Made by a program: the position numbers and the translations under genes
Part shown: piece after piece, positions 1 to 9,300 of the stretch
Layout: each line of letters starts with the position of its first letter
Position numbering within the stretch: position 1 is the stretch's first letter
The notes under the pieces: generated by a model
Database searches by the model: none
What the model saw: only the letters and a program-made list of their open reading frames with translations
What the model was told of the DNA's origin: nothing
Assembly: GCF_014695575.1 (NCBI RefSeq)
Contig: NZ_JACJOO010000056.1
Location: 1-61,360 of the forward strand
Reading direction: 5' to 3'
DNA from: Leptolyngbya sp. FACHB-8
GTDB lineage: Bacteria > Cyanobacteriota > Cyanobacteriia > Elainellales > Elainellaceae
Length of the DNA stretch: 61,360 nucleotides

Positions 1-76
1 CTGAAACCGTTGATTTTGCGTGCGCTTCGCGCACGCAAAATCAACGGTTTCAGAAAAACTGTCCGAACTAATGTTA
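1..76. repeat. Palindromic element, family D copy 1 (left part cut by window edge)
   Basis: Positions 1-25 and 29-53 are perfect 25-base inverted arms around a TTC triloop. The right flank (54-76) is the reverse complement of the left flank of the palindrome at 26636-26707, so the two are copies of one element in opposite orientation. The arms agree except for a few bases near the middle, and each copy stays perfectly self-complementary. The left flank lies outside the window. Confidence 0.85.
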
Positions 77-671
77 TATGAATTATGGTCGTCTACCTGT
101 TGTTTCTGTTGATATGGTTTGATGACCATCTTGAAGGATATTTAGGTTCTGCACGGCTAGCACTGAACAGGGCGCATATCCCTAGCTTTTCTTCGAACGC
201 TTTGCGATCGCCCGTTGCGCTACTAATTGTAATTAGAATTTTCCTGAAAATCAGCTCTCCAATGATAAGCTCTCTAAAAGAATGGCCAAATAAAATCGTA
301 ATTTGAAACGGAAGCTAAACTCTTCTCATCCTTGTTATGCCAAAAGATTTTGAGAAACTTGTGAGCGTTGTCTCAAAAGGATTCAGAGGTTAAAACTTAG
401 GTTTATTGCTAGGCATAATCTTCGTTTGCAAGGGGCTATCTTTGGCCAGAAGTCTGAGCACGTATCTAAAAGAAATGGTTTTTTTAGAGCTCTGTTCTCA
501 CTTATGACAGAAGGATTAATTAAGAAGAGTACCTTAGCTTAAGGTAATGCTGAAATCAAAAAAAATGAGCCACATGATACCAATTCTTTACTCTTCAATC
601 GTGGCTTATTTTTATGAAGTGCTCCCCTGTTTTTAGTCAATAACTTTTTTAGTCCTTTCAGGAAATCGGTG
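77..671. other. Intergenic region with no convincing gene
   Basis: No ORF here has a ribosome-binding site or a recognisable protein. A 73-codon ORF at 85-306 looks fortuitous. An A/T-flanked inverted repeat (AATGAGCCAC near 567 and GTGGCTTATT near 601) could be a transcription terminator or part of the leader of the exported-protein gene that follows. Confidence 0.5.
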
Positions 672-1241
672 ATGAAACGCTTTGCTCTGGCCTTCTTTTC
701 TCTCGTTGTCTCTGCCGTTGTTTTTGCTCCGGTTGCACAAGGTCAGGAAACACGCCCAAATAACAATCAATCTCCACAGTTTAATAACGAAACTCTTCAG
801 ATTCAGGATAGGCAAACAACTCGTGTATTAACTCCAATTCAGCTAGCAACTTTAGCGAATCGAGGCTATCTCTCAGACCAAGGAATTCCCGGTTATGGAA
901 ACCTGATGGTTGGGCTCAGAACCGGAAGCATCACAGCTAATGACATTATTCAGGCTGCTATTGATGCCGGAAGAACAGCTCCTAGTACAGGAGAGGAGTC
1001 AAGCTACAGAACTGCACTTCGTCGACAACTTTACGCTTTGCAAGACAGAGCAAGCGATTCGAATGATGGGGCCGGTAATGATGGCAATGACGGTGGCAAT
1101 GACGGTGGCAATGATGGTGGCGATGACGGTGGCAATGATGGTAGTGGTAATTCCAGTGGAGGAGAGGCCGATGGTAATACTTCTGGCGGAAGTACCGGCG
1201 GGGGAACTTCTAGTGGCAGCAATGGGGGCTCTAATAGATAG
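672..1241 (+). CDS. Small exported protein with Gly/Asn/Asp-rich tail
   Basis: No family recognised. The first 25 or so residues form a clear Sec signal peptide: MKR, then a hydrophobic stretch, then a small-residue cleavage site near AQGQ. The middle of about 100 residues is polar and helical, and includes LTPIQLATLANRGYL. The last 60 residues are low complexity, with repeats of GND, GGND and SGG. They are encoded by short tandem repeats of about nine bases (1075-1145) that could vary in number by slippage. ATG 672 is preferred over GTG 669. The tail resembles a flexible linker of a cell-surface or periplasmic protein. Function is unknown. Confidence 0.7.
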   Translation: MKRFALAFFSLVVSAVVFAPVAQGQETRPNNNQSPQFNNETLQIQDRQTTRVLTPIQLATLANRGYLSDQGIPGYGNLMVGLRTGSITANDIIQAAIDAGRTAPSTGEESSYRTALRRQLYALQDRASDSNDGAGNDGNDGGNDGGNDGGDDGGNDGSGNSSGGEADGNTSGGSTGGGTSSGSNGGSNR

Positions 1242-1265
1242 TGGTGATTAATACGATTCCATAGC

Positions 1266-1374
1266 CTAGTACTCTACCCAAGAATTTTTGAGGGGTCGTA
1301 GACCCCTCAAAAATTCCTTAAATTTAATTTTTAAGTGTGGAGTAACCCACACTTAAAAATTGACAGACCACTAG
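1266..1374. repeat. CTAG-bounded element with two hairpins (MITE-like)
   Basis: CTAG occurs at both ends (1266-1269 and 1371-1374). Inside are two consecutive hairpins. Arms 1282-1297 and 1301-1316 surround a GTA loop. Arms 1326-1340 and 1347-1361 surround AGTAAC. The ends next to CTAG are weakly inverted (TACTCTACC versus TGGTCTGTC). CTAG at both ends would fit a four-base target duplication as in IS5-type transposition; that is inference. It also lies 3' of the exported-protein gene and may terminate it. Confidence 0.6.
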
Positions 1375-1429
1375 TTATTACAATAAAGTTGACAGCTTCC
1401 CTATAGCTCTCCTCGGTTGGAACGCATGT

Positions 1430-1792
1430 ATGAAATCTCCTATCCAACCACTAAAAATTATTACAGCTTTACTGTTTGCGATCGCTGCTTCCATAGGGTT
1501 GACGCCCGCCCAAGTAGGAGCTGAAACTTTACCGCGCTCTATTATTAATAGCCTGGCTTATCCCACCAGTTCTCAACGATTCTTTGAGGAAGGATATGCT
1601 CAGATGGAACGCGAAATCCAGCAGTTGCAAGGAAGGCTCGAAACCAATACCCCTGTCCTTAACGTTCAGCCTGCTGTTCGGGAACAGCCTGAGGAATTAC
1701 AGCGGCTTGAACCGCAGTTAGAAGAAATAATACCAGAGCAGTTTTCTCCAACGAATACCCAGGGTTCTGAACGGCATCTATTACTTCACTAG
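1430..1792 (+). CDS. Small exported protein, C-terminus possibly cut by a MITE
   Basis: No named family. The N-terminus is a Sec signal peptide: MKS, hydrophobic residues 9-27, and small residues before GAETLPRS. The body contains SSQRFFEEGYAQMEREI and a Glu/Gln-rich, probably helical segment. The last residues are HLLLH, and the TAG stop (1790-1792) is part of the CTAG that starts the repeat at 1789. The present C-terminus was therefore probably set by insertion of that element, and an uninterrupted relative may be longer. Location is likely periplasmic or outer membrane. Function is unknown. Confidence 0.65.
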   Translation: MKSPIQPLKIITALLFAIAASIGLTPAQVGAETLPRSIINSLAYPTSSQRFFEEGYAQMEREIQQLQGRLETNTPVLNVQPAVREQPEELQRLEPQLEEIIPEQFSPTNTQGSERHLLLH

Positions 1793-1886
1793 TACGCTGA
1801 GGCGGAAATCCATCACCTATGTTTTGTGTGGGGTGCGAAGCACCCCACACAAAACATAGGTTGCGAACTTAGGCCGCAGCCTACTA
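1789..1886. repeat. CTAG-bounded MITE, family A copy 1
   Basis: The 98-base element runs CTAG to CTAG with imperfect terminal inverted repeats (TACGCTGAGGC versus TAGGCTGCGGC). The centre is a perfect hairpin with a GAA loop and the tip GGGGTGC-GAA-GCACCCC. Two further copies lie in tandem at 43295-43488. No transposase gene is inside, so mobility would need one in trans. Its first bases supply the stop codon of the preceding gene. Confidence 0.8.
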
Positions 1887-2000
1887 GGGTCTGTGAAAGT
1901 TGTTTTTTATGCGCCTCACGATCAAAAAAAACAACCTTTAAAACAGGCCATGAAATAACAATCAGCATAAGCTCATCACAACACCGTATAAGTCCTATTT

Positions 2001-2102
2001 GCAGCGCTTTTTGCTTGAATTAGCCACGGTTGTTTTTGTGAGAGCCGCGCGGAGCGCGGTTCTCACAAAAACAACCAGATTTTAAGCGCTTGAAAAGCGC
2101 TG
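2001..2102. repeat. CAGCGCTT-ended palindromic element, family B copy 1
   Basis: CAGCGCTTT is at the left end and AAAGCGCTG at the right. The central palindrome has a GGA loop and arms beginning GGTTGTTTTTGTGAGAGCC. The copy at 29464-29571 is the same element inverted: its left arm matches the reverse complement of the right arm here. No ORF is inside, so it is probably a non-autonomous mobile element or dispersed repeat. Confidence 0.8.
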
Positions 2103-2134
2103 TAAGTGAATTTGTAGCTTAATGATTTGAATTA

Positions 2135-2168
2135 AGAAACCCGGTGTTTCTGAAAACACCGGGTTTCT
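2135..2168. terminator. Hairpin terminator after the glycosyltransferase gene
   Basis: Perfect 15-base arms (2135-2149, 2154-2168) begin AGAAACCCGG around a four-base loop, 17 bases past the stop of the minus-strand glycosyltransferase gene. A close relative lies at 43245-43276. A U-tract is weak, so termination is inferred from position and stem strength. Confidence 0.65.
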
Positions 2169-2184
2169 AGGGCGTGCTTAACAA

Positions 2185-3264
2185 TTAAACCTGTTGCGCC
2201 TTTTGAATATCGCGGAATCCTTTGGCGAATACCGTATTGCTGAGAAAATCCTCAAACAGGTGAGGGGGATCGGCATCAGGTTTGCGTTGTATCATCTGAC
2301 GCAGGCTCCATAGAGAGAAGCCTGTTGACCAGGCCAGATCCGCCAGGGCTGCATAGAGGACGCCGTGATTTTTTACGAAATAACGGCGGCGAGAATCCCA
2401 TACGTATTGAGGGATGCGTTTTTTAGCGCGATCGCGCCCCGTCACTCCGGTACTCTGTCCTGCCAGGTGCATCACCTTACTCTCAGGAACGTACCAGCAT
2501 TCCCATCCGGCGCGTTTTGCCTGTAGGCAGAAGTCTGTTTCTTCGTAGTACAGGAAGTAGTTGTCATCCATTAAGCCAACGGACTCAAATACTTCGCGAC
2601 GAATGATCATACAAGCGCCGGGCATCCAATCAATCTCCTGGGGGCGATCGGTCGCCATCGTTTGTGCCACCACCCAGCGGGACAGCAGCTTTGAGACAAA
2701 TCCCAAACGCAGCCCCGAATCCAACTCACTGAGGATGGAGGGGAAGCGAAAGGCGATCGGCCACAATTCCCCATCAAATTTCTCGATGCAACTTCCGGCA
2801 ATTCCTGCCTTCGGATTGGCATCCATAAAATCTACCAGGGCTTTCATGGAACCAGGTCGTGCCTCTGCATCAGAGTTCAGCAGCATGTAATAGGGAGGCG
2901 GATCGTCCGATTGGAAAGCCGGGCGAATCGCTTCATTGTTGCCATAGGCAAAGCCCCCATTCCTTTCTGCCGGAACCACGGATGCCCAACTACTCCAGCC
3001 TTCTGCTTCAATCGTCTGGGCAATTTTTTCAGCGGAGCCATCCCCTGAATCGTTGTCCACTACTACGGCTTGCATACCGGGAAGGGTGGGAAGCTCAGGA
3101 ACGAGCGATCGCAATGCGCTAATGGTCAGGTCGGCGGTGCGGTAGTTGACGATCGCAACCAGCAAAGGCACTGAGCACTTCGAAGACGATGGAGTTTCGG
3201 TTATGTCCTGTTCCGCACACAGGTCTGCACGCTGGGATTGGGTAGTCATGAAAAGGTGATCCAT
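2185..3264 (-). CDS. Family 2 glycosyltransferase, rhamnosyltransferase-like
   Basis: The 359-aa protein has a GT-A fold, family 2. The nucleotide-binding start is VAIVNYRTADL near residue 37 and VVDNDSGDGS near 66. The metal-binding region is LLNSDAEARPG near 128. The acceptor-side motif EIDWMPGACMIIRR leads into YYEETDFCLQAKRAGW, typical of WbbL/RfbN-like rhamnosyltransferases. It lacks membrane segments apart from a weak one near the C-terminus. It lies 94 bases downstream of the large NRPS gene on the same strand, so it may be co-transcribed and glycosylate the product. It could equally serve surface polysaccharide. The sugar is not predictable. The start could be either of two Met codons (3264 or 3249); neither has a good ribosome-binding site. 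Confidence 0.85.
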   Translation of the reverse strand: MDHLFMTTQSQRADLCAEQDITETPSSSKCSVPLLVAIVNYRTADLTISALRSLVPELPTLPGMQAVVVDNDSGDGSAEKIAQTIEAEGWSSWASVVPAERNGGFAYGNNEAIRPAFQSDDPPPYYMLLNSDAEARPGSMKALVDFMDANPKAGIAGSCIEKFDGELWPIAFRFPSILSELDSGLRLGFVSKLLSRWVVAQTMATDRPQEIDWMPGACMIIRREVFESVGLMDDNYFLYYEETDFCLQAKRAGWECWYVPESKVMHLAGQSTGVTGRDRAKKRIPQYVWDSRRRYFVKNHGVLYAALADLAWSTGFSLWSLRQMIQRKPDADPPHLFEDFLSNTVFAKGFRDIQKAQQV

Positions 3265-3358
3265 TGAGTGTCGGATGGGTCATCCACATGCAGGGGCTAC
3301 ATGTCAAACGTAAGCTAACGGCTCTAACTTGGCCCCCCGAAGAGGGCCAGGGTTAGAT

Positions 3359-6300
3359 TCAGGCTGCCTGTTGTGCATCTGCATTGGATTTGGACTGGTT
3401 AGCATCTTGAGCCAGCGTTGCCACCTCGTTGATAGCCGCTTGTAGATGCTCGGCTAACACCTTCACATTGGGGTCTTGTAGCATACTGGCGTGCCCACCA
3501 GGAACATCATAACTGCGGACTTGGGCCGCACGCTTATCCCATCCCAGCAAAGGCTCCGCGTACTTCTCAATGGCGGGAGTATCGTCGATAGGGGTGCCGT
3601 CAAAAATATTGCTCTTCTGGGTCGCCCGATAGAGCAGCACTTCACCCTCGAGTTGGCCATCAAAGCGATGCTGAGGCCCTGCCCACATAATCACGGTACG
3701 CACTGGGATATTGCGTAGGAATGGGGGTACGGAGATATTGCGATCGAGGCAGTAGCGGAACAAGGACAGTTTGGTATGCTTGAGCGCTGCCAAATACCGC
3801 TGCTGAGTTTCGTAAACCAGGAGGTTGGTGGCTTTCTTCCGGATTTTATTTGCGATGGACAGGACTCTAACCAGAGGATTAGATTGTGTCCCTGTTTTCA
3901 TAACTTGAGCAAAGCGGTTGAGGCGCTGGCTGTTGGCATAGTTGCCACCCCGTTCGGGAGTTCCCACATCGGCAGCATCAAAAATCGCCAGTAAAGCAGT
4001 TTTCTGCCCCTGTTTTTGCAGTTGCAGGGCTACTTCAAAAGCCAAACGCCCGCCTGCACACAGCCCACCAATGAAGTACGGCCCTTCGGGTTGAATCTGG
4101 CGAATTTGCTCGATGTAGAAGTTGACCATGTCTCCGATGCGCGTATGCAAGAGGGGAAAACCTGCCGCACTGTAAGGGCGTAATGCATACACCGGAATGG
4201 TCGGATCGAGTTGCTGCGCCAGACTCCGGTAGACCAGGGTTTCTCCGTCGGCATCGTGAATCAAGAACAGCGGTAACTGGCCAGTGCCGGGTCGCAGTAG
4301 TACCACTGATTCGTAGTGAATCGGCTCTGCATGATTGCTCACGTTTTCCTTATCCAGAACGGCAGCTAGCTGTTCAACTGTGGGAGCCGTTAGAACGGCG
4401 CTCAAAGGCAGCTTTGTCCCAAACTGCTGTTCAATTTGGGAGGTGAGACGTACTGTGAGCAGTGAGTGACCACCCAGGTCGAAGAAATTGTCGGTGACGC
4501 TAATAGCCGGCAAATTCAAGACTTCGGCCCAAATCTGCGCCAACTGTTCTTCTGTTTGGGTGCGAGGGGCCACATGAACGGCTGTTGCCATGCGATCCGA
4601 CAAATCCGGCTTGGGTAGAGCGCGGCGATCGATTTTGCCGTTGGGGGTGAGGGGCAGTGCTTCCAGGGGGACGAAGACCGAGGGCACCATGTAGTCGGGG
4701 AGCGATCGCTTCAAAAACTGCCGCCATTCGCTAGCTCCAATTTCCTCACCAGTTGTCACCACATAGGCCACCAGTGCCTTACGGCCAGGTTCATCTTCCC
4801 GCGCCGCTACCACACACTGCTGCACCGCTGAATGCTGCTTCAGGGCTGACTCAATTTCACCCAGTTCAATCCGGAAGCCCCGGATCTTCACCTGGTGATC
4901 CATCCGGCCCAAAAATTCCACATTGCCGTCGGGCAGATAGCGGCCATAATCTCCTGTCTTGTAGCAGATATCCTGCTGATCACCCGTCAGTGGATTGGCA
5001 ACAAACTTCTCCTGACTCAGGGAACCCTCCAGGTAACCGTTGGAGCGGTAGGGTGTGCGCACGTAAATTTCACCCAATTCGCCAACCCCCGCCAAAGCCT
5101 GACCGGAATTCACAATCATGAGCTGAGTATCTTCGATACCCTGGCCCACCGGTAGGCGAGATGCTCCATGGTGCGGTGCAGTCGTTTCCCCACTGGGAGG
5201 AACTACGAAGTAGCTGGCCAGCTGCGGTGTTTCCGTTGCACCGTAGCCGTTGATTGCCGTTACATGGGGAGCCAGCTTGCGGAACTCATCCAGACTTTGG
5301 CGGGTGAGAATGTCCCCACCAAAGCAGGCATAGCGCAGGCTGGAGAGTTGGAAATTCGCGATCGCCGCTGCGCCTTCCCGGATCAACTGCCCCATGGCTG
5401 GGGTCAGGTGCATTACGCTGATTTCCGACTGGTGTAACCAGGTAGCCAGCTCGCTGGGCGTTTCCATCTGCGCCGGGGAGGGAACGTAGAGGGTGGCCCC
5501 AACGCTCAACGGGGTGAAGATGTCACGCCATAGGGGATCGTGAGCCAGGCCCGACAACTGGCTGAAGTGATCTGTAGTGGTGAAGGGGAAGGTGTGACGA
5601 TACCACCTGAGGAAGTGGGAAACGGGGCTGTGGGTGCCCACAATGGCTTTGGGTTTACCCGTTGAACCGGATGTGAAGGACACATAGGCTCGATGCTCGG
5701 GATTGGGCACAGGTGGCTCATCCGTGGAGCATTGGGCTAGGGCGTCCGGTAGGGTTTGCCCATTGGCGGGAAGGGTGATCTGGCAAGTCCAGGGATGGTT
5801 GGCGATCGCCCCCTGCAATTCCTCAGGAAACTCTCCAGCTGCTTCCAGCACCACCAAACCTTTCGGTTGAGCGATGTCCAGGTAATCCGCCAAACGTGCC
5901 GCAGGATAAGCCGAATCCAGTACTGTAACGGCCGCACCTGCTTTGAGGATGCCCAGCATTGCCCACACCAGGGAAGCGCTACGAGAGGCATAGATCGCGA
6001 CACCGTCCTGAGGTTGAATGCCCTGGCTCACCAAGTAGTTCGCAAGTTGATTGCTGCGCTCGTTGAGGGTGGCATAAGTCCAGGTGCCGTGGCTATCAAT
6101 GACGGCGGGTTGTTGGGGAGTGCGATCGCTCCACTGCACAAACTCGTGATAAATTACCTCGCCTGCATCGTAGGTCAGCGGTAATTGAGGATCAGGCAAC
6201 AGAGCCGCTTTACCCGGTGTTACCAGAGAGAGTTGGGGGATGGGTGTTTCGGGGGCCGCTGCAATTTGCTGAAGCAGATATTCATACTGCACCAGCATTT

Positions 6301-9300
6301 CTTCCATTCGGGCCGCACTGAACAGGTCAGCGTTGGAAACCAGGTTGACCCACAGTTCCCCGTCCTTCTCGCCCACGTACAAGGTGATGTCGAACTTAGA
6401 AGCCGGTTCTGCAACCGAGAGGGATTGGACGTCCAGATCCGCCAGCTCAACAGGGATGCCCTCAAAATTGAACATGTTAAACCACACCTGGAAGATAGGG
6501 GTGCGGCTCAGATCCCGCTCGGGATGCAGTTCTTCCACCAGCTTTTCGAAGGGCATGGCCTGGTGAGCGTAGGCTCCCAGAGCAGTTTGACGCACGCGGC
6601 CCAGCAATTCTCGGAAGCTGGGGTTGTGGCTCAAGTCAGTGCGCAGGACGACGGTGTTGATGAAGAAACCAATGAGGGGTTCTAATTCGGGGCGATCGCG
6701 CTCTGCAATAGGCGTTCCCACCACCACATCCTCTTGTCCTGCCATCCGGCCCAGCAACACCTTGAAAGCGGCTAACAGGGTCATGAACAGGGTGGCCCCT
6801 TCCTGCTGGCTCACCTTCTTGAGAGATTGAGCCAGGTCACCGGAGATCACCCGCGTATGACTTTGCCCGCTGTAGCTCTGGGTAGCAGGACGAGGATAAT
6901 CTGTGGGCAGCTCCAGGGGAGTAATGCCCTGAAGAGTTTCCTTCCAGTAACCGAGGTATTGCTCCAGCACCTCTCCGGCGAACCACTGGCGCTGCCATTC
7001 CGCGAAATCAGCGTACTGTACGGGTAGGGCCACCAGGGGATTGGGTTGTCCGGAACGGAAGGCTTGATAGAGATCGCGCAGCTCCCGGAACAGAATTTCC
7101 ATGGACAGACCATCGGAGCAGATGTGGTGAACAACCACTTGCAGCACATGCTCTTCGGGCTGCAACCGCACCAGGGTTGCCCGCAGCATCAGATCCATGG
7201 AGAGGGTGAAGGGGCGTTGCTCCTCGCGGGTCAAAATTTTCTGTAATTCGGCATCGCGATCGCCCGCTGCCCTTTGGCTCAGGTCAATCAGGGGTAGCTC
7301 AAAAGGCTGGTGGGGCAGAATGACCTGACTGGGGATACCGTTGGTGGCGACAAAGCAGGTACGCAGCGGCTCATGTCGCTCCATGATGGCATCGAGCGCC
7401 TGTTGCAAAGCGGCTACATCTAAAGAACCCTGGAGTCGGATGGCCTTACAGATGTGGTAGGCATAGCTGTCAGGCTCCAATTGATCCAGGTACCAGAGAC
7501 GCTGTTGAGCAAAGGAGAGAGGGGCTGACTGCTCGTTGGAACGTTGAGGAATAATCTGTCGTTCCGTTGAGTCGTTTTCGATAAACTCGGCTAATCCTGC
7601 AATCGTGGGAAATTCAAACAACCGTCGTAGGGGTAAGTCAATTTCCAGATTTTCCTGAATGCGGGCGATTACCTGTGCTGCCATCAGCGAGTGGCCGCCC
7701 AGGGTAAAGAAATCGTTTTCGATACCGACTCGCTCAACGCCAAGGATTGCCGCCCAAACATCCGCCAGGGATTTCTCTAGTTCGGTTCTGGGAGCTACAT
7801 AGGGTGTGTCAGAATTACCCTGGCTCAGGTCTGGATCGGGTAACGCCTTGCGATCGACCTTGCCATTCATATTGAGGGGCAGCGCTTCTAACACCTGGAA
7901 TGCCGAGGGCACCATGTAGTCAGGCAACTTGGCCTGCAAGAAACGGCGCATGGTGTCAGTGGTCGCGGGTTGGGCGGGGTCTAGCACCACGTAGGCCACC
8001 AGACCTTCTTCATCTCGCCACAGGGGTTTCAATGCCACAACACTATCGCGAACACCGGGGCACTGCCGCAGGGTAATTTCGATTTCACCCGGTTCCACCC
8101 GCATCCCCCGAAGCTGAATCTGAAAATCCGATCGCCCCAAAATCTGCACATTGCCATCGGCATCAAAACGGCCTAAATCTCCAGTGCGATAAAAACGCTG
8201 ACCATCAATGTAGATGAATTTCTCCTGAGTTAATTCATCACGATTGAGATAGCCCTGAGTAATGCCATCACCACTGAAGCAAATCTCACCGACCATGCCA
8301 ACCGGAACGGGATTGAGATAGCCGTCATACAACCGAACCATTACGTTGGGAAAGGGTTTACCCACCCAGGTTTTTGTGACGGTGCGATCGCCTGCAAAGA
8401 AAGTGCAACCCATGCAACTCACTTCGCTACAACCATAAATCACAAAAATTTCAGCGTTACGGAACGCCCGCTTCATCGCTTCTTGTAAATCCGCTGATAC
8501 CAGATCTCCACCCGAAGATACATGCTTCAGGTTATCGAAGCGAGATACATTCAAACCGTTGTCATGGATGTAAGCGATTAGTTTGCGGAGCAGGCTGGGA
8601 GATGCATGGATCGTATTAATTTCTTCCAGAAGCTGAATCATCCGCTTAAAGTCAAGGACGCGATCGCGCTCCAGAATGACCAGTTGACCACCAGCCACCA
8701 ACGGCAACAGCAATTCGAAAAAGGTAATGCTGAAGGTATACCGGGCCATGGACGGCAGGATGATATCCGGGCCAAACCGATAAGTATCGACAGCAACGCG
8801 AATGTAGTTCACCAGGTTGCCATGGCTGGCCATCACCCCTTTGGGTTTGCCCGTGGTGCCGGACGTGTAGACGATATAAGCGGTCTGGTTCAGATCTAGC
8901 GAGAGATTTAGATTATGGGTGGGTAGCGCGGCCACATGAGCCCAATCGCGATCCAGGCAGAAGGTGGCAGGAACCAGCGCAGGAACCACCGATTGTAGGT
9001 GGGTTTGCGTCAGCAGCACCTGGGGTTGTGTGTCTTCGAGAATAATGCCCAACCGTTCGGCTGGGTAGCTTGGATCCAGTGGGACGTAGGTACCTCCAGC
9101 TTTAAAGATGGCGAGGAGGGCTACTGATACATCTAAGGAAGGTTCAAAGCAGGCCGCTACCCGTGAGCCGGGAGTAACACCCTGAGCCACAAGATAGTGA
9201 GCCAGTTGGTTGGCCCGCTGGTTCAGTTCGTTGTAGCTAAGGGCTTGCTCCAGAAAACGAACGGCGATCGCCTCGGGCCGCTCTGCGGCATGGGCCTCGA

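Noticed and set aside
85-306. 73-codon ORF as a gene
   Set aside because: No ribosome-binding site, no family features, and inside an AT-rich repeat-laden stretch.
1031-1222. Pro-rich 63-codon antisense ORF
   Set aside because: It is the mirror of the Gly/Asn/Asp repeats of the exported-protein gene.
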